A DNA stretch of 32,616 nt, from contig JBEBXQ010000039.1 in assembly GCA_040391535.1 (NCBI GenBank), positions 1 to 32,616 of the forward strand. The letters run 5' to 3'. Made by a program: the position numbers and the translations under genes. The notes beneath the pieces are model-generated. The model made no database searches, had not been told where the DNA came from, and worked only from the letters and a program-made list of their open reading frames with translations. Of the stretch, positions 15,006-24,061 are shown piece after piece (positions within the stretch are counted from its first letter, which is position 1; every line of letters begins with the position of its first letter). This DNA comes from JBEBXQ01 sp040391535. Lineage in GTDB: Bacteria > Bacteroidota > Bacteroidia > Cytophagales > Spirosomataceae.

Positions 15006-18000
15006 TTAAAGGCCAATGTTTATTCCTACCAAATAGGTTTTCGTCTGAGGGTAATTACCATCATCTACTCCTATCACATTCGTTGATGACCCGTAGGCAT
15101 TGCCTTCAGGATCGTACCCGCTGTAATTGGTTAATGTCCAGAGATTGGAAGCACTTACATAAAGTTTGAGTTTGCTCAGCCTGATTTTCTCTAATACCGT
15201 TTTCGGGAAATTATAGCCCAGACTGAGATTTTTCATTCGTAAGTAGGAAGCATTTTCAACCATACGGGAGGAGAAAATATTATCGTTGGCCGTGGCCAGT
15301 GGCCGGGCATACCGATTGGAATGATGCTCAGGAGTCCAGCGGTTTTCATAAGCCTCCCGGAGTACATTCTGCTGCCCGTTTACATTTTCCAGATTCAGCA
15401 GGTTCATATTTACCATTTTATTGCCTTGTGATCCCTGGAAGAAAATACTCAGATCAAAATTCTGAAAACTTAAGGAATTATTAAATCCCCAGATAAACCG
15501 GGGCTGTGCTGAACCGATCAGGGTCCGGTCCAGGTCGTTGATTACTCCGTCAGGGGTACCATCAGGACCACTGATGTCCCGGTATTTTCTATCGCCTGCC
15601 GAAGGCGACTGGCCCGCAATGACCGGACTGGTTCTGGCCTCTTCGTCTGTTTGAAAAATGCCGTCAAAAACATATCCGTAAAATGACCCTAACGGTTGTC
15701 CTTCTCTGAGGATATTACCTCCTGCGAGCAGGACATCACCTCCCCCGGCCAGATTGGTTATTTTGTTGCGGTTAAGAGAAATGTTCAATGAGGTGTTCCA
15801 ATTGAAATCCCCTTCGAAATTTACCGTAGATAACTCAAGGTCAATCCCTTTATTTTCAACATTCCCTACATTTAACAGCGTGTTCTGAAATCCGCTGGTG
15901 GTAGGTATAGGGGTGGCAAGCAACAAATCAGAAGTTTTTTTATGATATAACTCCGCTGTAAATGAAATCCTGTCTTTTAAAACCGACAGATCCACTCCGA
16001 TGTTGGCCTGTCTTGTGGTCTCCCATTTCAGGTTTTCATTGGGATAGGATAAAGGTTCGCGACCGTAAATAATTGCCGGAGATCCGCTGCCGTTATTAAA
16101 AACTCCTTCTCCGAAAGGGGTGATTAGAGATAATGAACCGTACGGACTGATGGACTGATTCCCGGTAACCCCGTAACTGCCGCGTAATTTCAGATTACTG
16201 ATCACTTCATTGCTTTGAAGGAAATCCTCTTCTGAGATACGCCAGGCTACAGCTGCAGAAGGGAAAAAACCATATTTCTGCCCTTCCGCAAACTTCGATG
16301 AACCATCCACCCGGCCGGATACAGTAAACAAATATTTACCGGAAAGCGAATAATTGATCCTGCCCAGGTAAGACATTAAGCTCCACTCGGTTTCACTGTT
16401 CCGGGGCGGTTGAGGATTTTGTCCTGCGGCAAGGTTGTGATACCCCGACCGCGGATCAGGAAAATCAAAAACCGATAACTGCAGCGCCTCATTTCTGAAT
16501 TGCTGCGCTTCAAAACCCAGCAACACACTCAGGGACCCATCACCCACTATTCTGTCATAATTCAGGGTATTGGTACTCAGCCAGGTGAATGCCTGCAATG
16601 TACCTGAACTTGCTTCGCCCAGGCTGTTTTCGGTACGTTTTAAACCGAAAGGACCAAAAGTATTGGATTTAGAATGAAGGGCATCAACACCGAAACTGGA
16701 ACGAAAACTGAAATATCGGGCAAGGTTTAACTGGGCAAATACATTGCCGAGAAATCGGCTTGTCCCGGTATTGGCTTTGTATTCCCGGGCTTCAGCCACC
16801 GGATTGGCAATACCCGTTTTCAGATAATGTTCATAGGTGTATCCCAGCATTTGCCGCGGATCATAAACCGTGGCGATCGGATTAAACTGCATGGCACCTG
16901 TAATAACCCCCGGTACAATCTGTCCCGGCCCTGTTAAAACTCCGTTGGAAGAAAGCCGGTTGTAGGAAACATTTGCCCCTACTGAAAGCACTTTGTTCAC
17001 CTCCGTTTCGATGTTGGTCCGGAGAGAATACCGGTTAAAATCTGAACCTGTAATAATGCCGTCCTGTGTAAAATATCCGCCAGAGATCGCATACCGGGTT
17101 TTGACACTTCCTCCGTTTACAGACAACTGATAATTGCTGATAGGAGCCACACGGAGTAATTCATTCTGCCAGTCGGTTCCTTTTCCCAGTGATGACGGAT
17201 TGGGATATACGGGATTCCTTCCTGCGTTGATATTCGCTTCGTTCACAAGATTTGCAAATTCATCTGCCCGCAGCAGATCCAATTTGTTTGCACTCTGCTG
17301 GACTCCGTAATAGCTTTCAAAACTGATGCTACCCGTATTGGCCTTTCCTTTTTTAGTTGTAATCAATATGACTCCATTCGCTCCTCTTGAGCCATAAATA
17401 GCCGTGGCAGATGCGTCCTTCAGAATTTCAATGGACTCTATATCACCTGGGTTAATGGTAGACAATGCCCCTATCCGCGGTCCTCTACCCCCTACTGACA
17501 TTTCTCCGCCATCACTGTTAATCAGCATACCATCTATCACATAAAGCGGCTCGCTGCTCGCATTGACAGAACTGGTTCCTCTGATCCGGATGTTGGTTTC
17601 GCCACCCGGTGCACCGGTTGACTGCACCACCTGAACCCCCGCGGCACGCCCCTGCAATGCCTGATCAAAAGTAGTAACAGGCACGGCTTTAAGATCTTCC
17701 GATTTTACGGATACAACGGAACCTGTCATATCTGATTTTTTAACCGATCCATAACCAATCACTACAACTTCAGACAATTCGCGATCCGAAATCTGCAACT
17801 GAATGTGATACGATGACCGGTTATCTATCCGGAGTTCCTGAGTGTCATAGCCTACGAATGAAAAGACAAGCGTTGTGTTTCCGTCAGGAACGGTCAAAGT
17901 GAAATCGCCGCTTTCATTGGTAATGGTACCTGTTGTAGTGTTTTTAAGCACCACACTCACACCAGGTAATGTTTCGCCTCCTTCCGAAGTCACCTTGCCG

Positions 18001-18122
18001 CTGATCACTCTGTCAACTGAATGTATGGCAGGGACGGCATAACCAACCGATCCGGCAGCGGTGATAAAATGCAAAGCGGTTAAGCAGAAGATCAGCTGTA
18101 AGGGATATAGAATACTTCGCAT
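15006..18122 (-). CDS. SusC/RagA-family TonB-dependent outer-membrane transporter
   Basis: A protein of about 1038 residues. I place the start at ATG 18122, which gives signal MRSILYPLQLIFCLTALHF; in-frame upstream ATG 18161 and TTG 18263 are less likely, and they would run through the putative operator. Next come a carboxypeptidase-regulatory-like domain (ISGKVTSEGGETLPGVSVVL with FSFVGYDTQEL), the SusC signature SEVVVIGYGSVKKSDMTGSV, the plug (ALQGRAAGVQVVQSTGAPGG, NIRIRGTSSVN, EPLYVIDG, IEILKDASATAIYGSRGANG) and a barrel ending in GINIGL with the preceding NLWTLTNYSGYDPEG. It imports oligosaccharides across the outer membrane using TonB energy, with SusD as partner. There is no N-terminal STN extension, so no anti-sigma signalling role is seen. 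Confidence 0.96.
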   Translation of the reverse strand: MRSILYPLQLIFCLTALHFITAAGSVGYAVPAIHSVDRVISGKVTSEGGETLPGVSVVLKNTTTGTITNESGDFTLTVPDGNTTLVFSFVGYDTQELRIDNRSSYHIQLQISDRELSEVVVIGYGSVKKSDMTGSVVSVKSEDLKAVPVTTFDQALQGRAAGVQVVQSTGAPGGETNIRIRGTSSVNASSEPLYVIDGMLINSDGGEMSVGGRGPRIGALSTINPGDIESIEILKDASATAIYGSRGANGVILITTKKGKANTGSISFESYYGVQQSANKLDLLRADEFANLVNEANINAGRNPVYPNPSSLGKGTDWQNELLRVAPISNYQLSVNGGSVKTRYAISGGYFTQDGIITGSDFNRYSLRTNIETEVNKVLSVGANVSYNRLSSNGVLTGPGQIVPGVITGAMQFNPIATVYDPRQMLGYTYEHYLKTGIANPVAEAREYKANTGTSRFLGNVFAQLNLARYFSFRSSFGVDALHSKSNTFGPFGLKRTENSLGEASSGTLQAFTWLSTNTLNYDRIVGDGSLSVLLGFEAQQFRNEALQLSVFDFPDPRSGYHNLAAGQNPQPPRNSETEWSLMSYLGRINYSLSGKYLFTVSGRVDGSSKFAEGQKYGFFPSAAVAWRISEEDFLQSNEVISNLKLRGSYGVTGNQSISPYGSLSLITPFGEGVFNNGSGSPAIIYGREPLSYPNENLKWETTRQANIGVDLSVLKDRISFTAELYHKKTSDLLLATPIPTTSGFQNTLLNVGNVENKGIDLELSTVNFEGDFNWNTSLNISLNRNKITNLAGGGDVLLAGGNILREGQPLGSFYGYVFDGIFQTDEEARTSPVIAGQSPSAGDRKYRDISGPDGTPDGVINDLDRTLIGSAQPRFIWGFNNSLSFQNFDLSIFFQGSQGNKMVNMNLLNLENVNGQQNVLREAYENRWTPEHHSNRYARPLATANDNIFSSRMVENASYLRMKNLSLGYNFPKTVLEKIRLSKLKLYVSASNLWTLTNYSGYDPEGNAYGSSTNVIGVDDGNYPQTKTYLVGINIGL

Positions 18123-18149
18123 AAGGTTAATAGAGTTAAAAATTCTATT

Positions 18150-18171
18150 ATGTATGAACATTTGAACAAAT
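18150..18171. promoter_or_regulatory. Candidate operator pair upstream of SusC
   Basis: Two adjoining sites lie 28-49 bases before the SusC start: TGTATGAACA (18151-18160) and the palindrome ATTTGAACAAAT (18160-18171). On the minus strand a CATATTTG element, close to the Bacteroidota -7 consensus, overlaps the upstream edge. The core matches the TGTTTGAACA site before GH92. It is probably bound by the operon's GntR/UTRA protein; this is inferred. Confidence 0.5.
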
Positions 18172-18335
18172 ATGAAAATTCTTTTTTGAAAATGAAAGAA
18201 TTCATGGTATTTATTTAATGGTTTCTGTTGTTTTTTAAAGTAATCTATATCAAAGAGGTACAAAACTGGTTGAGCGGGTACGCATATACCCCGATATGTC
18301 CTTCTGATTTAACTTCCTTTTTTCCTATCGTATCG

Positions 18336-21038
18336 TCATCTGGCAGCAGTGCCCCATTTTTCGTTGGGTTCCGGTCCCATGATTAATTCGAGTGTTCCTC
18401 CTTTGGCAAAATCTTCATGCGTAAACCAGAAAGTGTTCAATGGTTTACCGTTTAACCGGGCATGCTGAATATACAGGTTTTCATAAGTGTTATTTTTCGT
18501 CTGAATCGTAAATCGCCTTCCTCTATAATAACCGGGATTCAGGTCAATTTCAATGGTATCAAAAACCGGGCTGGTAATATCGTAAGCAGGCGACCGGTCA
18601 ACGGTTCCTTTGAGACTAAAAAGCCCGATGGACATCAACGCACTGATAGCGCCCATCTGACCCTGATCTTCATCATGCCCGCCATATCCCAGATCGGGTG
18701 TGACGCCACTATAAGCTCTTTCCTGCACTTTCCGTACCCAGTACTGACTCAGCCAGGGTTTTCCCGCATGATTGAAAACATGCGCGTTGGAACAACCCGG
18801 CTGATTGGCATAACTCACATACCCATCATTATAGGCAAATACAAAATCCGAAGGTTCTGCCTGCATAAAAGCGAAGTTGAGCTTAGTACATAATACATCG
18901 TTTCCTCCCATCAATCGGGCCAGTGAAGGTATATCATGGGACACCGACCAGGTAGCCTGCCAGGCATTGGCTTCAATCCAACCCTGACCGGAGAGCGGAT
19001 TGTCATGTAAGAATTCCCCTGTGGCTGACCTGGGGAAAATGAGTTTTTGTTTTGTATCAAACAAACCCTGCCATCCGTCAGCCCGTTTTCTGAAATAGCG
19101 CTGATCTTCGGATTTCCCCAGCCGGTAGGCCACTTCCGATAAGGCAAAGTCCTGAAATGCCGCTTCCAGGGTAATGCCCGCATTACCCGGCCAGTATCCT
19201 TTCTGGGAATAAAACACAATGTCAGCGGAATCTCCCAGCATACCACCGGGCAGCATATTCTGTTTCATGACGCGGTAAGCATCTTCCACCGGAACTTTCG
19301 TCAGCAGGTTTTTCTGAATAGTCGCGGCAATCAGATTCACTGCCGGACAGCTGGTCATAATATAAGAATATCCGCCACCAGTGGGCCCTCTGGGGAGCAG
19401 GTAACCGTTTTTTGCGTATTCCACCATGGAAGCCGACATCTCATCCATCACTTCCGGCCATGCCAGTCCCCATAAAACATTCAGATTCCACTGTGTTAAC
19501 CACCAGGCATCGGAAGTATACATATTGAAAAGATTCTCACCTGATTCCGTCTTCGGTACCCGTCTTATTTTTAATTCAGCCTCTGTAAATGTTCCTTTTC
19601 TTATACCGGTCGTCCGGTCGGGATAATCGCCCGATACATCTGTTATTTTATGCCGCCCGAGCAGTACGTGCCACAAGTCGGTATAAAACTTCATTTTCTG
19701 GTCATGAGTACCACCCTTTACTTTGATTTTCGATAACTGCTGCTCCCATATCTGCAGGGTCTCATCTCTGACCTTATAAAAATCCCAGGATGGACATTCC
19801 TCTTTTAAATTATTCCGGGCATTTTCAATACTGGTAAATGAAATACCGATTTTCATCCTGATCTGATCCCCCGCTTTCAGCTGAAAGGAAGCAGACACTC
19901 CGGTATGATCCCCCGCTGTTGTCACCACGTCATTCACCAGCTTACCATCCTCCCATCCGTCCAGTGAATCAAATGGCTGATCAAATTGGGTTACAAAGAA
20001 AATTTTCACATCAGCAGGCCCGCCCCAATACCGGCGGATGGTACTGAAGGAACCTTCAAATTCGTGGTTATTTACTTTACGGACCCGGGCATCAGACATG
20101 GTGCAGTTCGCAACATATCCGCTCAGATTCGTTAAAATGCTGGCATGCGTTTCACGGGTATAGGTAAACCGGTAAAAACTGACGCGTTCGGTAGCGGTAT
20201 TCTCTACCCATATTCTGTCTTTCTCCAAAAACAGGCGATGGTACCCCGGATGGACCACTTCTGTAGCGTGTGAAAATTCAGACTTCCATCCTTGCTGACC
20301 TTTTAATTTCTCTGTATTCACAGTACCCGGCATTATTTCCAGGCCGCCTACCATCCAGTGATGAATTTGTTCAAAACCAAGCACTTCTGTATCATTATAA
20401 TTATAACCACCCCCGTTCTGGTTTTTGTTACGGGTCAGCGGTGCTGCACTCGCCATCCCGAAAGGGCGCTGCCCGGGAATAAAGAAAAAGTACCTCCCAC
20501 GGTTGGTCTCTGTATAAGGATTAACCCAGGACACATAATGGTCATTTTCTGTGCTGTAAACCTCTATTTCGGAAAAGCCCAGATCTTTGCCTTTCCCGTC
20601 GGTAGTGATAAATTTAACCCAGTCAACCTCTTTGGTATCAAACCTGACTTCTTTCCCGAAACCATTATTCGGAATTTCGTTAACCCATATAACAGAACCA
20701 TCACTGAAAAGCAGTTTTCCTCCGGCAATGTGATCCTTAAGGTTCGGACGGTCAAAAAGAATGATACGGTTGATTTTCCGGGATTCCGGCCACTTCAGTT
20801 CAATCCACGGAAAACGAACATATCCCCAATCGGTTGTATCACCTTCACAGGCCCATTCGCCTCTCCCGTCTACTGACAGAATGCCGTCTGCAATATTTTC
20901 CGGTCTTGCAGCATCATCCCGGCTGGAAGACGCGGTTATCCTCGCCTTACCCGCTATGTTAAAAGGGTTTGCAATACCCTGCTGAAAACCAGAGACCAGA
21001 AGGAAGCAAATCAGAGAATAGAGTTGTCGGCTGCTCAT
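18336..21038 (-). CDS. GH92 family alpha-mannosidase with N-terminal discoidin-like domain
   Basis: A 900-residue exported enzyme (signal about 1-23, LYSLICFLLVSGFQQGIA). Residues about 27-165 look like an F5/8-type C (discoidin/CBM32-like) module, with ITASSSRDDAARPENIADG, INRIILFDRPN and LGFSEIEVYS. From about 170 the GH92 architecture follows: a beta-sandwich domain (NPYTETNRGRYFFFIPGQRP, GGYNYNDTEVLGFEQIHHWM), then the alpha/alpha barrel with KFYTDLWHVLLGRH, FNMYTSDAWWLTQWN, GYWPGNAGITLEAAFQD and the catalytic loop GGHDEDQGQMGA (786-797). GH92 enzymes are calcium-dependent exo-alpha-mannosidases, including mannosyl-phosphodiesterase variants. The catalytic loop differs from the common GNDDxGxMSAW form, so linkage specificity is open. 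It is the first gene of the operon, with its own promoter. Confidence 0.9.
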   Translation of the reverse strand: MSSRQLYSLICFLLVSGFQQGIANPFNIAGKARITASSSRDDAARPENIADGILSVDGRGEWACEGDTTDWGYVRFPWIELKWPESRKINRIILFDRPNLKDHIAGGKLLFSDGSVIWVNEIPNNGFGKEVRFDTKEVDWVKFITTDGKGKDLGFSEIEVYSTENDHYVSWVNPYTETNRGRYFFFIPGQRPFGMASAAPLTRNKNQNGGGYNYNDTEVLGFEQIHHWMVGGLEIMPGTVNTEKLKGQQGWKSEFSHATEVVHPGYHRLFLEKDRIWVENTATERVSFYRFTYTRETHASILTNLSGYVANCTMSDARVRKVNNHEFEGSFSTIRRYWGGPADVKIFFVTQFDQPFDSLDGWEDGKLVNDVVTTAGDHTGVSASFQLKAGDQIRMKIGISFTSIENARNNLKEECPSWDFYKVRDETLQIWEQQLSKIKVKGGTHDQKMKFYTDLWHVLLGRHKITDVSGDYPDRTTGIRKGTFTEAELKIRRVPKTESGENLFNMYTSDAWWLTQWNLNVLWGLAWPEVMDEMSASMVEYAKNGYLLPRGPTGGGYSYIMTSCPAVNLIAATIQKNLLTKVPVEDAYRVMKQNMLPGGMLGDSADIVFYSQKGYWPGNAGITLEAAFQDFALSEVAYRLGKSEDQRYFRKRADGWQGLFDTKQKLIFPRSATGEFLHDNPLSGQGWIEANAWQATWSVSHDIPSLARLMGGNDVLCTKLNFAFMQAEPSDFVFAYNDGYVSYANQPGCSNAHVFNHAGKPWLSQYWVRKVQERAYSGVTPDLGYGGHDEDQGQMGAISALMSIGLFSLKGTVDRSPAYDITSPVFDTIEIDLNPGYYRGRRFTIQTKNNTYENLYIQHARLNGKPLNTFWFTHEDFAKGGTLELIMGPEPNEKWGTAAR

Positions 21039-21068
21039 GTGATATAAGTTTCAGGAATTGTTTGTTGG

Positions 21069-21091
21069 TATGTTTGAACATATCAAAAGTA
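21069..21091 (-). promoter_or_regulatory. GH92 promoter -7 element with overlapping operator
   Basis: On the minus strand TACTTTTG (21091-21084) fits the TAnnTTTG -7 consensus, although no TTG is seen at the right spacing upstream. It is followed directly by the 14-base palindrome at 21069-21082, arms TATGTT and AACATA with centre TG. The core TGTTTGAACA fits the GTxTxxAC pattern of HutC-type GntR operators. A repressor here would cover the transcription start about 38 bases before the GH92 ATG. Confidence 0.55.
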
Positions 21092-21156
21092 ACAAAAAAT
21101 CTTGATTTGGTATAAAATATAATCTGCGGGCTGTAAAAAAAAAGATGCATTTGTAA

Positions 21157-21369
21157 ATTGAAGCAGCTGACATCCCGATATTTGAACATTATTACCAGCC
21201 AATAGTGAAGATCATTGAGGCAGACTTATTTCCTGAAAGCCTGTCTTACCATCGTTTTGTGGAAGTACACAGTCATTATTTTAAGGTAATGACTGTGTTT
21301 TTGAAAGAAGCGGGTTGGAGAAATCTGCAGAAGCAAGGTTTTATGGACGGCACCACACAGAAAATGTGA
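21157..21369 (+). mobile_element. Decayed IS982-family transposase fragment
   Basis: A plus-strand frame with no proper start is open from 21157 to a TGA at 21367-21369. It reads IFEHYYQP, then DLFPESLSYHRFVEVHSHYF, then MTVFLKEAG and GFMDGTTQKM. This follows the order of IS982 transposases (HYY, YFPxLxSYNRFVEL, FLK, GISFxDST with the first catalytic Asp, KVCxNRRI). After the TGA, where a Cys codon would be expected, RNRT continues in frame, before the copper oxidase gene end. Only about a quarter of a transposase remains, with no visible terminal inverted repeats, so it is inactive. Family assignment is by recollection of motifs. Confidence 0.65.
21268..21297. terminator. Strong hairpin with T-run, downstream of the copper oxidase gene
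   Basis: CACAGTCATTA (21268-21278) and TAATGACTGTG (21287-21297) form a perfect 11-base stem with an 8-base loop, followed on the plus strand by TTTTT. It lies about 100 bases past the end of the minus-strand multicopper oxidase gene and inside the transposase remnant. It may terminate that transcript, though the T-run is on the other strand. Confidence 0.45.
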
Positions 21370-21397
21370 AGAAACCGAACTGCCATTATCTTTAACA

Positions 21398-24061
21398 TCA
21401 ATAAGTAAATACAATCCCGGCTCCGGGCCCCATATCACTATCATAATGAGCGCCGGCCGACCAGTATTTACCTATGATGTACCGCCCACCCAATGTGTAT
21501 TCCTTATCCGTATTTACCATAAAATTAAGGCGGAAACGGGGAGTTACCGGAATATCTTCCCTACCGAGCTGGAACCTGAATTTTCCATCGCTGTCCATGC
21601 GGAAATCAGCTGCTACCAACCATGGCAATGTATATACAAAGCCAACCACGGCAGCTTTCCGGTTGTTTTTATTACTCCGCTGCCCAAACATATTTTTCTC
21701 CTCATCCCCGAAAATATTATGCTCTCCCGGATTCAACGCTTTATAATGATAATCGAAGCCGGCGTAAGGCATGAACCACTGCATTTTACCGATATACCGT
21801 CCGACCGTTGTTTCGCTTTCATAGCCATGCGCATTTTTGTACCCCAGATGCCAAAGCTGGGAAACCTGCCAGCGCGTATTGGAAAAAGTAAACAGTCCGT
21901 CACTTCCGTTGCTTTGTAAACTGGCCTGACCTGCCAGGAAAAACATGCGGTCATCCATTTTCAGCATCCTGAACGCTTTTTCAGGATCGTGGATTTCAGG
22001 GTTCGGCGGACTGTTCTGATAACTGAAGATCCGACCCATTCCGCTCATCATGTGGTACAGAATATGACAATGAAAAAACCATTCACCGCTTTCAGAAGCC
22101 GCAAATTCCAGGGTATCGGTTTCCATAGGCATAATATCAATCACATTCTTCATAGGTGCGTAATCGCCATGCCGGTTCACTACCCTGAAATCATGGCCGT
22201 GCAGGTGCATGGGATGACGCATCATCGAATTATTATATAAAATGATCCGTACATTCTCTCCTTTCCGGATCAGGATCTTATCCGACTCAGATACAGTTTT
22301 ATTATCAAGCGTCCAGACATACCGGTTCATATTACCGGTCAGTTCAAATCTGAGCTCCTTCCAGGGGGCGTCCGGTAAAGTTGTTTTTTCTTTTGCCCGC
22401 AGCATATCATAATTCAGGGTTATGATACCTGTCTGTTCTTCGTGTGTGTGCGTCACTTCTTCCTTCACCAGTTCCATACCGCATTTGGGGCAGGTACCGG
22501 GGGTATCTGATGTGACTTCCGCATGCATAGGACACCTGTAAACTTCCTGTTTCATGGAATGGCCGGTCATCTGATGGTTCCCATGCTCTGTTTCCCTGCT
22601 CTGCAATTCCGGATACATGACACGGTTCATATCCATTTTCTGCAAGCTCATCGCATGCCCCATCGGCTCCATGTTCCCATTCATCTTCATCATTCCGTTC
22701 ATCATCTTCATTCCTTCAAAATACTGCAGGCGGGGAAGCTTTGCGGCGGGCATTTCCATACCTCTGCCCAGCCATAAGGAAGCATGGCGGGTTCTGTCTT
22801 CAGAAGTAGCCAGAAATTCATATTTCCGGTTTTCCGGAACCGTCACGACTACATCGTAGGTTTCGGAAGGCGAAATAATGAGCCGGTCTACTTCCACGGG
22901 CTCCACATCATTGCCGTCATTCGCCGTTACCATCATTTTCCCACCTGAGTAAGTCAGCCAGAAATACGTAGAGGCTCCACCATTGACAATCCGTAACCTC
23001 ACCTGGTCACCTGCTTTAAAACCCGTTACCGAATCGCTGGCCGCGCCGTTCATGAGCAGCCTGTCATAATACACATCGCTCACATCCATAGCGCTCATCC
23101 GTTTCCATTCGTTGGTGAACTTCACTCCTGTTTTCCCGGCTTTGATTGCTTCTGAATAGCTTTGTGTCGCTTTTTTCTTGATGGAGAACCAATCAGTACC
23201 AGCATGAAGGCTCCGGTTCACCTCTTCCGGCTTCAGATCGGTCCAGTCGCTCAGTACCAGCGGAATAACAGGAACAGCGGGTTCTTCTCTTTTATTGAAA
23301 ATCAGCGCGCCGTACAGGCCGATCTGCTCCTGTAAGGAAAAATGACTATGATACCAGTAAGTACCATCCTGTACGACCGGAAACTTATAAATATGAGTTG
23401 TTCCCGGCAAAACAGGGTGTTGTGTCAGATGCGGCACACCATCCATCCGAATGGGCAGAAATACACCATGCCAGTGAACGGCAGTGGGTCCGGCGGCTTT
23501 ATTATGCACGTAAATTAAAGCTGTATCCCCAACGGTAAACACCAGCGTGGGAGCTGGTAAGCTGCCATTTACGGCTATCGCCTTTCTGCTTTTTCCTGTA
23601 TAATTTACCAATGTATCGGTCACAAAGAGATCATAGCGGACGGTTTTTCCACCCTGAAGATGAATACCTGCAGTAGCTGCTTCCACTGCCCCGGTTTCGA
23701 TATCTGCTTCAAGATTAGAAATGGAGTTGACAGGAATATACATCGAATCAGGAGTAGGTCGTGCCACGGGTACTGCAAACTGCGGGAAGGATGATAAGGT
23801 GTCCTGCTGAGGCCCTGTTGGTAAAGTATGCCGCTGTACATGAGCCGGCTCTTTTCTGACCAGATCCATCCCGCATTCCGTACATTTTCCCGGCTTATCC
23901 GATATAACCTCCGGATGCATCGGACAACTGTATAATTGCTCTTCTGTCGTTTTTGCAGGAGAATGATGGTGCTGTGCAAAAGCTACCGGACCAGCTAAGA
24001 TCAACACAAACAACAGTTTACATAATTTTCTGACTTTCATAAGCACGTCCTTTAGTTTCAT
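21398..24061 (-). CDS. Multicopper oxidase fused to heavy-metal-binding motifs and CopB-like C-terminus
   Basis: An 887-residue exported protein; the signal ends near VAFAQ (ATG 24040 is an alternative start). A heavy-metal-binding motif follows: YSCPMHPE (44-51) with CTECGM (60-65). The CopA-type oxidase comes next, with copper ligands HWHG (196-199), HSH (238-240), HPMHLHGH (616-623) and HCHILYHMMSGM (674-685), so all type 1 and trinuclear ligands are present. Between cupredoxin domains lies a Met/His-rich stretch (about 434-513) and a second motif, YRCPMHAE (508-515) with CPKCGM (524-529). Residues about 705-887 are different: beta-strand-rich, ending in a Phe-Thr-Tyr C-terminus (GPGAGIVFTY), and like the outer-membrane copper protein CopB (YIGKMQWFMPYAGFDYHY). 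It likely oxidises or sequesters Cu(I) outside the cytoplasm. The divergent BlaI pair may regulate it. Confidence 0.85.
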   Translation of the reverse strand: MKLKDVLMKVRKLCKLLFVLILAGPVAFAQHHHSPAKTTEEQLYSCPMHPEVISDKPGKCTECGMDLVRKEPAHVQRHTLPTGPQQDTLSSFPQFAVPVARPTPDSMYIPVNSISNLEADIETGAVEAATAGIHLQGGKTVRYDLFVTDTLVNYTGKSRKAIAVNGSLPAPTLVFTVGDTALIYVHNKAAGPTAVHWHGVFLPIRMDGVPHLTQHPVLPGTTHIYKFPVVQDGTYWYHSHFSLQEQIGLYGALIFNKREEPAVPVIPLVLSDWTDLKPEEVNRSLHAGTDWFSIKKKATQSYSEAIKAGKTGVKFTNEWKRMSAMDVSDVYYDRLLMNGAASDSVTGFKAGDQVRLRIVNGGASTYFWLTYSGGKMMVTANDGNDVEPVEVDRLIISPSETYDVVVTVPENRKYEFLATSEDRTRHASLWLGRGMEMPAAKLPRLQYFEGMKMMNGMMKMNGNMEPMGHAMSLQKMDMNRVMYPELQSRETEHGNHQMTGHSMKQEVYRCPMHAEVTSDTPGTCPKCGMELVKEEVTHTHEEQTGIITLNYDMLRAKEKTTLPDAPWKELRFELTGNMNRYVWTLDNKTVSESDKILIRKGENVRIILYNNSMMRHPMHLHGHDFRVVNRHGDYAPMKNVIDIMPMETDTLEFAASESGEWFFHCHILYHMMSGMGRIFSYQNSPPNPEIHDPEKAFRMLKMDDRMFFLAGQASLQSNGSDGLFTFSNTRWQVSQLWHLGYKNAHGYESETTVGRYIGKMQWFMPYAGFDYHYKALNPGEHNIFGDEEKNMFGQRSNKNNRKAAVVGFVYTLPWLVAADFRMDSDGKFRFQLGREDIPVTPRFRLNFMVNTDKEYTLGGRYIIGKYWSAGAHYDSDMGPGAGIVFTY

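Noticed and set aside
18276..18291. Small hairpin GGGTA/TACCC between GH92 and SusC
   Set aside because: Five-base stem without T-run; too weak for a terminator.
21179..21188. Third TTTGAACA-like site, TATTTGAACA
   Set aside because: It lies within the transposase remnant, encoding part of its HYY region, and away from the -7 element, so chance is likely.
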